A DNA stretch of 59,840 bases from Nostoc sp. LEGE 06077 (GTDB taxonomy: Bacteria > Cyanobacteriota > Cyanobacteriia > Cyanobacteriales > Nostocaceae), in NCBI RefSeq assembly GCF_015207705.1, contig NZ_JADEWI010000045.1:1-59840 (forward strand). The letters run 5' to 3'. Below are positions 17,253-26,823 of this stretch, piece after piece. The notes below the pieces were generated by a model that was not told the DNA's origin, searched no databases, and saw nothing but the letters and a program-made list of their open reading frames with translations. The number at the start of each line of letters is the position of its first letter. Positions within the stretch are counted from its first letter, which is position 1. The position numbers were made by a program, and so were the translations under genes.

Positions 17253-17713
17253 TTACGTCATTTGAAGCCCAACATCAAAGGTGGCGGTGTAACCTTGTCC
17301 ATTCGTTGTCAGCTTGAGCAACATTTGCTCACCTCTATCTTGAAAAATGCCGTCATCAGCATTCTTGAGGGTGCTTTGTCCTTTGCTGGCGTAGGGTGAT
17401 TGGGTGTAAATGCGATCGCTCATTGCATCATCAAAATATAGTTGCGATGTAAATTCATATTTTCATTAACAAAATACGGCCCTTCAGTTTGCTGTGGACT
17501 AACAACACACCCAGGCAAATTAGCAGAATTGGTCGTAGATGATACAGGAGTAGCTAAACCTGCTTGTTGTTGTGGAGAGATAGACTTTTTCGGCATACAT
17601 CCCACCACAAGTATTGCAGTTCCATCTGCCCTAAATAAACCCAGTGCCTCTCGGCGACTTAATAAACGATTATTGATGTTCATCTGCTCTAACTTTTGAA
17701 TAATTCCCACCAT
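17253..17713 (-). pseudogene. Intradiol ring-cleavage dioxygenase, internal deletion
   Basis: The 5' part reads like protocatechuate-type dioxygenases of cyanobacteria: LLSRREALGLF (twin-Arg-like/lipobox region, ILVVGC) and LPGCVVSPQQTEGPYFVNE. After about 17455 the frame changes: the family's C-terminus, EFTSQLYFDDAMSDRIYTQ then PYASKGQSTLKN and TFDVGLQM, continues in another frame to a TAA at 17253-17255. The central section with the iron-binding Tyr/His ligands, roughly 110-130 residues by the usual family length, is missing. The gene is therefore dead by an out-of-frame deletion. It lies between the two palindrome-controlled secreted genes, but no palindrome precedes it. Confidence 0.8.
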
Positions 17714-17790
17714 TATTCGGTCTTACATGATTAGGATTTACTCGCCAAGAGGGGCGTTAGAAGTTGTCCAAACTAACACCTAAAACCCCT

Positions 17791-18069
17791 CTACCCCCGT
17801 TGTCTAAATCCTTGGTGATTCGGCTTGTCACTTCGGTCTTGATGATGATTATTTGGGTTTTGACGATTAATTTGCGGAGAACGCTTTTTCTGTTGTGGAC
17901 GGGATTGACGATGTTTGATTTGTGGTTTTTCATTAGGTTTTGGCTGTTCTATAACATCTGCATTACGACGGGTAGATGCTTCGGCATTTGCCTGATTAGG
18001 TACAACAAAACCAAATGTGCCAATCATGAAAGGAATCGCTGCTAATGCTAAGATTCTGCGAATATTCAT
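17791..18069 (-). CDS. Small secreted basic protein (paralogue of 16861 gene)
   Basis: 92 residues with a signal peptide (MNIRRILALAAIPFMIGTFG...) cut near NQANAEAS. The mature chain is very basic and Gln/Asn/Pro/His-rich (KHRQSRPQQKKRSPQINRQ) with no folded domain visible. The signal region matches the 16861 product, whereas the mature parts have diverged. Divergent from the response regulator gene, with a TTACACTTTTGTAA palindrome 79 bp upstream of its start. A role in metal, anion or polymer binding outside the membrane would fit its composition, but this is speculation. Confidence 0.7.
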   Translation of the reverse strand: MNIRRILALAAIPFMIGTFGFVVPNQANAEASTRRNADVIEQPKPNEKPQIKHRQSRPQQKKRSPQINRQNPNNHHQDRSDKPNHQGFRQRG

Positions 18070-18148
18070 AACAATTAACCTCGAAAATTACTGTTACTTA
18101 CATTTATGATTAAGCCACCAGAAAATGACAGAGAATCTACTTTCTCTA

Positions 18149-18162
18149 TTACACTTTTGTAA
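18149..18162. promoter_or_regulatory. Operator palindrome copy 2 (TTACACTTTTGTAA)
   Basis: Upstream of the divergent minus-strand gene at 17791 (79 bp from its start). It differs from copy 1 at a single position. It lies in the 314-bp divergent promoter region that also holds copy 3. Confidence 0.65.
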
Positions 18163-18312
18163 TTTGAATAAAGAATGATGCGGGGTTGTAGGGAAAGTAT
18201 TGGGCGATGTAGTTTGTCCTTATACTGACCAAGGAAAAATTACGATTTCTTAAACTAATACAGCTAGGTTTTGTCTGTTTATATTTAGCCAATAATCTCA
18301 AAAATTGCTAAA

Positions 18313-18326
18313 TTACAGATTTGTAA
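18313..18326. promoter_or_regulatory. Operator palindrome copy 3 (TTACAGATTTGTAA)
   Basis: 57 bp before the GTG of the response regulator gene and immediately upstream of a candidate -35 position, the expected placement for an OmpR-family activator. It is followed by a further half site, AGTTACAAGA, at 18331-18340. This suggests autoregulation of the two-component operon. Confidence 0.65.
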
Positions 18327-18349
18327 TTTAAGTTACAAGATAACAAATC

Positions 18350-18355
18350 TATAAT
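18350..18355 (+). promoter_or_regulatory. -10 box of the two-component operon
   Basis: TATAAT matches the consensus exactly. The corresponding -35 region (18327-18332, TTTAAG) is poor, which fits an activator-dependent promoter with the operator at 18313-18326. The first transcribed base would be near 18362, about 22 bp before the GTG. Confidence 0.5.
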
Positions 18356-18383
18356 GAGACAATCAGTAAACTAGTGAAAGCTT

Positions 18384-19061
18384 GTGAACGTTCTGTTTGT
18401 CGAAGATGAAGCAAAAATTGCTAACTTCGTCCGGGCTGGATTGAAGGAACAGGGATTTGTCGTAGACTATTGCGACAACGGTGATGAAGGATATCTGCGA
18501 GCATTAGATAACGAATATGATGCCATTATTCTTGACATCATGGTGCCGGGAAAAGATGGTTTATCGATTCTCAAACAACTGCGACGGGAAGGGCGAAATG
18601 CTCCGGTAATTTTGTTAACGGCTCGTAATGAACTAGACGATCGCCTCGCTGGTTTAAACTTAGGAGCCGATGATTACATTGCCAAACCCTTTTTTGTGGA
18701 AGAATTAGCAGCGCGGATTCATGCGGTGGTGCGTCGGAGTGTGGGCGATCGCCAAAATTTACTAGCGGTTGGGTCAATCAAACTGGATCGGATCACGCGA
18801 GAAGTTACTTGCAATCAACGCGCTATCGAACTCACCAGCCGCGAGTTTAATCTGCTGGAATATCTCATGCGCTCTCCCGGACGAGTTTTTACCCGCACCC
18901 AAATCTTAGAACATATTTGGGGTTATGATTTTAACCCCAATACTAATGTCGTGGATGTGTGCATTCAGCGCATTCGCAAAAAAATTGACCCAATTGACGA
19001 AACAAATTGGATTGAAAGTATTCGCGGCGTTGGCTATCGGTTTCGCAAACCAGACAATTAA
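18384..19061 (+). CDS. OmpR-family response regulator
   Basis: 225 residues from a GTG at 18384. Receiver domain: acidic pair E7/D8, phospho-acceptor D51 (IILDIMVPG) and K101 (IAKPFF). A winged-helix DNA-binding domain of OmpR/PhoB type follows from about residue 128 (ELTSREFNLLEYLMRSPG, then VDVCIQRIRKKID and RGVGYRF). It resembles the CusR/CopR/RppA group in which the sensor follows at once. The sensor kinase starts 3 bp after the stop, so the two are one operon. The palindromes at 18313, 18149 and 17213 are its probable targets (inference). Confidence 0.92.
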   Translation: MNVLFVEDEAKIANFVRAGLKEQGFVVDYCDNGDEGYLRALDNEYDAIILDIMVPGKDGLSILKQLRREGRNAPVILLTARNELDDRLAGLNLGADDYIAKPFFVEELAARIHAVVRRSVGDRQNLLAVGSIKLDRITREVTCNQRAIELTSREFNLLEYLMRSPGRVFTRTQILEHIWGYDFNPNTNVVDVCIQRIRKKIDPIDETNWIESIRGVGYRFRKPDN

Positions 19062-19063
19062 TC

Positions 19064-20518
19064 GTGAAACAACTGCGATCGTTTCGACTCCGCATTGCTC
19101 TGTTATCGGCGGCTCTAGCTGGAAGCACCCTAGTAGGTTTTGGTGCAGTATCCTGGTTTCAGATTTACAATGCCAAAATCAGCCGCTTAGATGCGGAACT
19201 GTTAAATCAGTTAATCCGCACCAGCCGCCCCCCAGGACGAGAGGGAGTACCTCTCCAGCCAGAACTATTACACTCTGGCCTTGGCACAAATACAAAAACT
19301 CCCATCGCCTTATTAGTACTTGATGTTGATGGTAAGACAGTCTACGAATTTAACTCTTTAACCACAAATACTGAGGTCAAACGTCTACTAATTCAGCGTT
19401 TGGAGTTAGCACCAGCGCCACCATCTCTTCCTCGACAACGACCACCGGCAATTTTTGGTACAAATCCACCAAGACAACCACTACCGCCTCCCGTTCCACC
19501 ACAATTTGTCACTGTACAAACAACCAAAGCAGATTGGCGGATTGGTGCAGCTAAATTTCCTCATGCTCAAGTGGCTTTTGCTGTTAGCCTACAAGCTGTC
19601 AATCAGGAAATGGCGAGTATTCGCAATATCTTTTTGGTGTCAATTCCGGGCGCATTACTTTTAGTTGCAGTTGGGGCTTGGTTTGTGTCTGGTGGGGCGT
19701 TGCGTCCCATCCACCAATTAACAGGCGTAATTCAACGAGTGACAGTGCAAGGGCTAGATCAGCGCATTCCCAGTGAGACTACAGATGTGGAATTTGTGGA
19801 ACTGATTCGGGTGTTTAACCAAATGTTGGAACGTCTAGAACGCAGTTTTACCCAAGCTTCACGCTTTAGTGCAGATGCGGCGCACGAACTGAAAACCCCA
19901 TTAACTATTTTACAAGGTGAATTGGAGCGATCGCTCCAACAAGTTGAGCCGGGAAGTGAAGTACAGCAATGCTTAGGCAATTTGTTAGATGAAGTATATC
20001 GCTTAAGTACAATTATGCGGAAACTCTTGCTGTTATCTTTGGCAGATGCAGGCAAAATGAGCTTGTATTCAGTTGATGTGAATATGTCGGAATTGCTAAT
20101 GGAAATTGTCGAAGATATGGAATTGCTGGCTCCTCATTTGAGTGTGCAAACTGCTATTCCTGATAGTCTCAAGGTCAAAGGCGATCGCGATTTACTTATG
20201 CAAGTTCTGCAAAACCTGCTCAGTAATGCGATTAAATATAATTTTGCTGACGGCTGGATTAAGATTCAGGCTTATCAAACACAAAAAACTCTGAAAATCA
20301 CAATTGCCAATTCCTCTAAAGATATTTTAGCCAGCGATCGCGATCGGCTATTTGAACGATTTTATCGTGGTGATCCGGCTCGCACCCGTAAGGTAGAAGG
20401 TATTGGACTCGGACTCAGCCTCGCCCGTGAAATTGTCCGGGCGCACCGTGGCGAACTAACTCTGGATTCACTAACTTCCGGTCAAACAGGGTTTATTCTC
20501 ACTTTACCCGTAGCATAA
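19064..20518 (+). CDS. Sensor histidine kinase of the OmpR-type pair
   Basis: 484 residues from a GTG. Membrane helices at about residues 8-32 and 188-209 flank a periplasmic sensor of about 155 residues that contains a strikingly proline-rich stretch (about 114-146, RQRPPAIF and PPRQPLPPPVPP). HAMP domain about 210-262, DHp with H274 (DAAHELKTP), N-box NLLSNAIKYN, and G2 GLGLSLAREI. The G1 position reads IANSSKDI rather than DxGxG, a variation I believe is shared by cyanobacterial relatives. The signal is unknown; a metal or redox stress cue would fit the class. Confidence 0.9.
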   Translation: MKQLRSFRLRIALLSAALAGSTLVGFGAVSWFQIYNAKISRLDAELLNQLIRTSRPPGREGVPLQPELLHSGLGTNTKTPIALLVLDVDGKTVYEFNSLTTNTEVKRLLIQRLELAPAPPSLPRQRPPAIFGTNPPRQPLPPPVPPQFVTVQTTKADWRIGAAKFPHAQVAFAVSLQAVNQEMASIRNIFLVSIPGALLLVAVGAWFVSGGALRPIHQLTGVIQRVTVQGLDQRIPSETTDVEFVELIRVFNQMLERLERSFTQASRFSADAAHELKTPLTILQGELERSLQQVEPGSEVQQCLGNLLDEVYRLSTIMRKLLLLSLADAGKMSLYSVDVNMSELLMEIVEDMELLAPHLSVQTAIPDSLKVKGDRDLLMQVLQNLLSNAIKYNFADGWIKIQAYQTQKTLKITIANSSKDILASDRDRLFERFYRGDPARTRKVEGIGLGLSLAREIVRAHRGELTLDSLTSGQTGFILTLPVA

Positions 20519-20686
20519 TCTGGAATTTATCTCACACAGAGAAGTTTCATAAAGGTTTATCAACGGACTTGATCTCAGATAGGTGTAATACTCAACACTT
20601 TGCAAGAGAACAAGTTCTATAGCTGTAGCCAAGATAGTTAAGACATCGGTCAGCGATAAAACTTAGACAATAAAGACTTTGAACTC

Positions 20687-20722
20687 TGTCACCTGTAACC
20701 TATCACCTGTCCCCTGCTATAC
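20687..20722. repeat. Heptamer tandem repeat (TCACCTG type)
   Basis: Three to four degenerate copies (TCACCTGTAACC, TATCACCTGTCCCC), the short tandemly repeated type typical of heterocystous cyanobacteria, between the sensor kinase stop and the next convergent gene. Confidence 0.5.
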
Positions 20723-20770
20723 CTCAAAAATATTTATCAGCTTGGCAAAATGAGCGACTAATCAAACGTC

Positions 20771-21052
20771 TTAAACTCTGGATGTCGGCTTTAAAAATAG
20801 CCACGCTACAAAGAACGTAGCCGCTGTAAACAGTTGCGTTAAATCCAACGCCGATAGATAGCCATCTGCAAATGACGCAATACTGCGATCGGTAATGCCA
20901 AATACCCAAGATGAGAGTCCAAATAGCCAAATCCCATTCTTGAGATTGCCTACGAACTCTTTAGAGTTGGATTTTGGTTGGTCTTTCATGTCTTCTACTC
21001 CGATGGTGGAAAATCCAGTATCTGCAAATGAGAACTTTTTGACTTCCGACAC
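20771..21052 (-). CDS. Small membrane protein, unknown
   Basis: 93 residues: a soluble N-terminal half (DMKDQPKSNSKEF) followed by two hydrophobic helices (about residues 40-56 and 70-88), the latter ending LFLKPTSR. No family recognised. It is convergent with the sensor kinase gene. An alternative start at the internal ATG (MKDQPK, residue 22) is possible. Confidence 0.5.
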   Translation of the reverse strand: MSEVKKFSFADTGFSTIGVEDMKDQPKSNSKEFVGNLKNGIWLFGLSSWVFGITDRSIASFADGYLSALDLTQLFTAATFFVAWLFLKPTSRV

Positions 21053-21225
21053 TGATCTACACCTATATTAATAAATATTTCATAGTATTGACTAAACTAC
21101 CCAAAGATACATCTAGGGATGTTGACAATCAACCTTTAGTAGTCTTACCTGGGGATGCACGATGTAAATTTCATAATGATGAAATTAAGTCACAATAGTA
21201 GTGGGCAATCATAGAGGGTGCTGCT

Positions 21226-21537
21226 ATGGATCGTCTAATCCAAATCATTCGGAACTTGTTTATTCGCCTTGAAGGCTACTTTTCTGTTGTTGTTAAAGGC
21301 TTTTTAAGTTTTTTCGGCAATATCTTTGGCTTTTTTGCGAAAATTTTCGGATTTAGTAACTCTAGTTATTATTTGGAATCTGATGCGGCGCAAACTACCA
21401 AGCAAGTTGCAGATGAACAACCAATAAAAACAGAGAAAAATCCTACTTCAGAAACGCCGACAATTACACGTCGTCGTTCTCAAGCCAAAGTAGAGGACTA
21501 TTACCTCAACATGGCTCGTGATGTGGGCAAGAAATAA
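21226..21537 (+). CDS. Small conserved cyanobacterial protein, amphipathic N-terminus
   Basis: 103 residues. The N-terminal ~45 residues are Phe/Gly-rich and hydrophobic (FFGNIFGFFAKIFGF) and look membrane-interacting; the remainder is polar, with RRRSQAKVEDYYLNMARDV at the end. I recall a family of such proteins in Nostocales, sometimes mislabelled threonine dehydratase; no enzymatic domain is present. A plausible ribosome site (GAGGGTGCTGCT) precedes the ATG. Confidence 0.65.
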   Translation: MDRLIQIIRNLFIRLEGYFSVVVKGFLSFFGNIFGFFAKIFGFSNSSYYLESDAAQTTKQVADEQPIKTEKNPTSETPTITRRRSQAKVEDYYLNMARDVGKK

Positions 21538-21547
21538 CAATTGAAGA

Positions 21548-21759
21548 AGAATTCAGGAGTCAGAATACATCCGTCAGAATCAAGACGCTCCTGCGTCGCT
21601 AACGCTGCGCTATCAGTCGGGGATTGAGACCCGCAACTGATTGTTCGCGTAGCGTCTCCCTTTGGGAGAAGACCACTTATACTCCTACGGAGAAGCAAGC
21701 TACATCCGCCAGTAACACAGAATTCATACTGAATTCTGGCTGCTGACTCCTGAATTCTG
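21548..21759. repeat. Composite dispersed repeat with 16-bp perfect terminal inverted repeats
   Basis: AGAATTCAGGAGTCAG (21548-21563) is exactly inverted at 21744-21759. The 212-bp element contains inner palindromes (GCGTCTCCCTTTGGGAGAAG near 21651-21670; CAGAATTCATACTGAATTCTG near 21718-21739) of the small-dispersed-repeat kind described in Nostoc. It begins 11 bp after the stop codon of the gene at 21226. Confidence 0.75.
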
Positions 21760-21785
21760 TTTGATAAATTTCTCATATCTCTTTG

Positions 21786-21817
21786 GTAGGGTGCGTTACT
21801 TTGTTAACACACCCTAC
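21786..21817. repeat. Inverted repeat GTAGGGTGCGTTA
   Basis: A 13-bp inverted repeat (one mismatch, 6-base loop) of the widespread cyanobacterial TAGGGTG-type palindrome, next to the composite repeat at 21548. It may be a remnant element. Confidence 0.55.
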
Positions 21818-21981
21818 ACAGATGCGTTAATATGGGAAAGTGTCTTCAAGAAGTAGGAAAAATTGAGTATTTATACTTACTTTAATTTTAAGCCACAACA
21901 AAACCTTCAGAAAAACGCTACTCATCAGTTTGATAACCCTCAAACCGATGTACTATACAAGTAAATTTTTAACAATTAACA

Positions 21982-22272
21982 ATGGTAGAACGCCCAATTA
22001 AGAAATCGGAACGTCAGGCTCAAGCAAATACTGACAACAATTCAGGAAATTCTGATTCTGCGCCTTCTATTGAATCTCATCCTAAACGCTCAAATTCTAA
22101 CTCCGATCGCTCATCTGGCAAAAGAAAAAAAGACTCTTCTAAGGATGAAATTAAACAGCAGGTTAATCCTGCTTTAGCGCGTGGCCCGAAACCAGTTAAA
22201 GCTCCAGTAATTGTTAAATCAGAGCCAGAAACTGAATCGGAACAAGTCTCTGAAGAGTCTCCAGCCGAATAA
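21982..22272 (+). CDS. Small disordered conserved protein
   Basis: 96 residues, highly charged and Ser/Lys/Glu-rich, predicted disordered. It starts MVERPIKKSERQAQA and has a short conserved motif, NPALARGPKPVK, near residue 62. I recall similar proteins across cyanobacteria with no known role. No signal or membrane segment is present. Confidence 0.65.
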   Translation: MVERPIKKSERQAQANTDNNSGNSDSAPSIESHPKRSNSNSDRSSGKRKKDSSKDEIKQQVNPALARGPKPVKAPVIVKSEPETESEQVSEESPAE

Positions 22273-22505
22273 CCATCAACTTCTAGCGCCTGATTGAGTA
22301 AAGACCACTGATATTTTGTACCATTCTCAATAACGGTAGGGTGGACAATATCAATAATGGAAAAATTAGGTAAGAAGCAGATTTTCTACCATTACCCACC
22401 TGACTTTAATTCTAATAAATTAGGTGGTGCAAGATAATAAGTCAAGGTATTATTTGCCTTGGCTTAATTTTTGAGAATTTACAAGATAAATGATGGGACA
22501 GAGTT

Positions 22506-23036
22506 CTATTTATCCGTTGGTGGTTTCTCTTTGTCGCTAAGTTTAACCAAACTTTCTAAGCCATACCACAGCAGAAGATACAGAGTGCTTGTTTTCCATC
22601 GTGCTAGGGGCGGCAACAATCTTTTTAAAGCGATCGCCACTACAATAAACGGTATAATTACTCGCAAGTCTATGCTTTCTTTGGTGATATTTGTAACTTG
22701 CTGATTAAATTTCCAGAGGGTTTGACTTAACTTTGCCGGCTGAGGCTTTTCGCCTGGAGTAACAATAATAATTAAGCCTTGAGCCTGTAATTTATCGAGG
22801 ATTTCTGGAAAATTTGTGCTTTCCGCAGCCGAGTATAGTGTAATACTGCCTGTTTGAGAATTTACCTTAACCTGATCACTCTGCGGAAAAAATACTTTGA
22901 GGGAATTAGCAATTAATTGAATTTCCGCTTGTTCTTTGTCTGGAGGGGAAATTCTCAGTCGTAGTCGTCCCGGAGTTTGACTGACAATTTGAATATATAT
23001 TGGTGTGGATAAATTCTCTAAAGGTAATTTTGGCAT
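22506..23036 (-). CDS. HMA2-like domain protein with C-terminal membrane helix
   Basis: 176 residues. The first ~90 form a ferredoxin-like heavy-metal-associated (HMA2-type) fold: IQIVSQTPGRLRLRIS, then QVKVNSQTGSITLYS and PEILDKLQAQG. The CxxC metal motif of true HMA domains is absent. A hydrophobic helix, VIIPFIVVAIALK, and a second, weaker one follow. Similar proteins in cyanobacteria are annotated as HMA2-domain proteins. It begins 42 bp after the glycosyltransferase stop on the same strand and may be co-transcribed. Confidence 0.7.
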   Translation of the reverse strand: MPKLPLENLSTPIYIQIVSQTPGRLRLRISPPDKEQAEIQLIANSLKVFFPQSDQVKVNSQTGSITLYSAAESTNFPEILDKLQAQGLIIIVTPGEKPQPAKLSQTLWKFNQQVTNITKESIDLRVIIPFIVVAIALKRLLPPLARWKTSTLYLLLWYGLESLVKLSDKEKPPTDK

Positions 23037-23078
23037 AAAATCTCCGCTGCACCCAACCTTGTCACCAAATTTTTGAGT

Positions 23079-24371
23079 TTATTGAATATCAACAATTGAT
23101 TCTTGGGAATTCAACTTGAGAATATTACCTATATTTGATCTCCGTTTGGCGATCGCATCCATAAATAATCCTTCATACTTGGCAATTGCTTGTGAACAAG
23201 CATAATGTTCAACAGCAAACTGTCGGCCTTGCTTACCTAAATGCTCTCGGCGCTGTGGATGATGATACAACTCTAAGATGGCATCTGCTAGAGCATCGGC
23301 AGACTCTGGCTCAACAATTACACCTCCGCCACTTTCTCGAATTGCTTTAGCTGCTGTACCTGTTGCTGGTACTGAACCGACAATTGGCCGTCCACTCGCT
23401 AACAGCAGGGGAATTTTAGAAGGCATATTAAAGGAAATCACATTTCGTTTCTGCACAATTAACCCAACATCAGCAGCGGATAACATTTGCGGGAGTTGTT
23501 CGCGTGGCTGTAACGGTAAGAGTAAAACATTATCTGCACCACAAGATAAACAATATTGTTGTAATCTTTTTAAGGCGATCGCTTCCCCAGCAATCACAAA
23601 GGTAATTTCTGGCAGATGTCGCAACTCAGCCGCCGCTGCTACTACTGTTTCTAAACCTTGAGTCAAGGCAATGTTACCAGAATACATCACTACAAATTTT
23701 CCCTCTAATTGATGGGTAATTTTCCAGTGGTTATTCTCTTGTGGTAGAGGATAAATGAAATTAACATTCACCCAGTTGGGAATACAAATAATTTTCTTGG
23801 GAGATACACCTTTACTCACTAAATTTTCTAAAAAACCATCAGCAATCACGCTGATGGCTTGAGCTTTTCGATAAGCAAATTTCTCCAATAACTCACAAAA
23901 TCGGATCATCCTTTTATTAGTCATTAACCCGACGCGTACTGCTGCTTCTGGTAGAATATCTTGCACATTCAAGACTACTGGACAATTGTATAGTTTGCCT
24001 AATAAAGCCGCTGGTAATGTTACTAATAATGGTGGTATCGTCAGCAAAATTACATCCGGTCGTTTACCTCTCAAAGCTTGGGGCAAACTAGTAACGATAA
24101 AACTTAACTCTAACAGCAATCTATCAAGCAGATTAGGTTTTGACTTGATACGCAAGTAACTGCGTTGAATAGTTACACCATTAATTTTTTCTGTAATGTA
24201 CCACTTACCTTGATAGCCTGGATAAATTTCTCGTTGGGGATAGTTGGGCATTCCTGTAATTACCCGCACTTCATGACCTTGTTTTACTAGTCCTTCTGCC
24301 AGTTCAGTCATTAAAGGTGCAATTCCAATCGGTTCTGGATGGTAGTTATAGGAATAAATCAAAATCTGCAT
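23079..24371 (-). CDS. Family 4 glycosyltransferase (WcaI/WbuB-like)
   Basis: 430 residues with the two-domain GT-B fold. The N-terminus has the family start YSYNYHPEPIGIAPLMTELA (donor/acceptor cleft), then GHEVRVITGMPNYPQ. The C-terminal half has MYSGNIALTQGLETV and MLSAADVGLIV, then PSKIPLLLASGRPIV and the nucleotide-sugar EPESADAL glutamate region. Such enzymes transfer sugars in exopolysaccharide or colanic-acid-like assembly at the inner membrane. The donor cannot be told from the sequence. No other polysaccharide gene adjoins it except a distant glycosyltransferase at 51277. Confidence 0.85.
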   Translation of the reverse strand: MQILIYSYNYHPEPIGIAPLMTELAEGLVKQGHEVRVITGMPNYPQREIYPGYQGKWYITEKINGVTIQRSYLRIKSKPNLLDRLLLELSFIVTSLPQALRGKRPDVILLTIPPLLVTLPAALLGKLYNCPVVLNVQDILPEAAVRVGLMTNKRMIRFCELLEKFAYRKAQAISVIADGFLENLVSKGVSPKKIICIPNWVNVNFIYPLPQENNHWKITHQLEGKFVVMYSGNIALTQGLETVVAAAAELRHLPEITFVIAGEAIALKRLQQYCLSCGADNVLLLPLQPREQLPQMLSAADVGLIVQKRNVISFNMPSKIPLLLASGRPIVGSVPATGTAAKAIRESGGGVIVEPESADALADAILELYHHPQRREHLGKQGRQFAVEHYACSQAIAKYEGLFMDAIAKRRSNIGNILKLNSQESIVDIQ

Positions 24372-24936
24372 GAGTTATTTATAAAATTTGTTTTGGCAAT
24401 TAAGCGGAATTTTAGGATAGGTTTCTAGCTGTTTAAAGAGTTAAATTAATAGGGAATGATTGAGTTCATAATTCTTCAATATTTCTATTGAAGGATTATG
24501 AAATTATATGTATCTATAATTTACACTGGACTTGATTTAGTAGGGAAAATTATATCAACTGTGACAGAATTAAAACATACTGTTCTACACATTAAACACA
24601 AAAAATATGAATTTTGATGATTATCTTGCGTAATCAAGTTTTAACAAAGGATGAGTTGTATTAATAAGGTAAATTATTCATACCGTTTCTTTGTGAAGTT
24701 GAATAAAATTCACCCCCGGCGATCGCCGTTCCCTTTGCCAAGGTGGGACTACAGGGAGGTATTTGCATCTTTATAGAGAATTGGTATCAGGAGCAAACTA
24801 AGTTTACCACTACTGTCATACAGTATTTCTTGGTTCAATGAAAAAGCAGAGGCGCTGCACCCAAGATAAGCTGTCCCCCTAATCTTGAAAGGCTGGGGGT
24901 TAGGCTTGCCTCGAATCTCTTTTCATCAGCTACTTA
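24372..24936. other. Long intergenic spacer, no gene
   Basis: About 565 bp between minus-strand genes. It contains one HIP1-like site, a GAGAATTGGTATCAG sequence at 24776-24790 (single copy of the end motif seen at 495-614) and a C5...G5 stem near 24875. No ORF or RNA gene supported. Confidence 0.4.
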
Positions 24937-25428
24937 TTAAACGTTCAGGCAATTTCTGATTTGCTGTACGATCGCACTTAAATCTTGAGAGATGTCAATA
25001 TAAATTGCCTCATCTGGGTTTGGCGCTTCTAGAGTATCGAACTGGCTTTGTAAAAGATTGGCTTGCATAAAATGACCGTGGCGATCGCGCAATCTTTGTT
25101 CAATCAACTCATAATTGCCTGTGAGGTATATTAGCTTTACCCGTGGATCATCGCCACAAAGAAACTGACGATAACTTGCTTTCAACGCCGAACAAGCCAA
25201 GATTACGTTTTTATCTGCTTGCAACCATTTAGCGATCGCTATTTGTAATGATTGTAACCAAGGTTGGCGATCAATATCACTTAACGGTTCCCCTCGGCTC
25301 ATTTTTGCCTTAGAGTTGGCTGAGTGAAACGTATCTGCATCGTGAAATTCCCACTCTTTTGCCGCCGCAAGAGCTTGCCCAATAGTAGTTTTACCGGAAC
25401 CGGCAACTCCCATGATCAGAATTATCAT
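24937..25428 (-). CDS. gntK: Gluconokinase
   Basis: 163 residues, the normal length of thermoresistant-type gluconokinases. P-loop GVAGSGKTT at residues 7-15, then the family motifs FHDADTFHSA, MSRGEPLSDIDRQPWL and ACSALKASYR, and a lid RLRDRHGHFM. It phosphorylates D-gluconate to 6-phosphogluconate in the cytoplasm, feeding the oxidative pentose phosphate pathway. It lies 133 bp downstream of the protochlorophyllide reductase gene; an inverted heptamer repeat fills the gap, so independent expression is likely. Confidence 0.92.
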   Translation of the reverse strand: MIILIMGVAGSGKTTIGQALAAAKEWEFHDADTFHSANSKAKMSRGEPLSDIDRQPWLQSLQIAIAKWLQADKNVILACSALKASYRQFLCGDDPRVKLIYLTGNYELIEQRLRDRHGHFMQANLLQSQFDTLEAPNPDEAIYIDISQDLSAIVQQIRNCLNV

Positions 25429-25445
25429 TTGTAGTTAGCAGGATT

Positions 25446-25558
25446 GAGGGAAGGGTGTAAAGGTGTATGTAGGGTGTAAGGGAAAGAATAAAAACGACCA
25501 TTCATTACACAGTTACAAATTAGTACTCTTCCCCTATACCCCCATACCCCTAAACCTC
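25446..25558. repeat. Inverted heptamer-type repeat (GGGTGTAAG / CCCCTATACC)
   Basis: Left part carries three to four GGTGTAAGG-like units, right part CCCCATACC-like units of roughly complementary sequence, so the whole can fold into a long imperfect hairpin. It starts 4 bp from the stop codon of the protochlorophyllide reductase gene. The same units occur inside the element at 40350-40463. Confidence 0.6.
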
Positions 25559-25561
25559 TAA

Positions 25562-26823
<1,262 letters not shown>

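Noticed and set aside
17442-17699. 85-codon plus-strand ORF
   Set aside because: It is antisense to the dioxygenase pseudogene, whose family residues are clear on the minus strand.
23278-23661. 127-codon plus-strand ORF within the glycosyltransferase gene
   Set aside because: Antisense shadow of a well-conserved GT-B domain.
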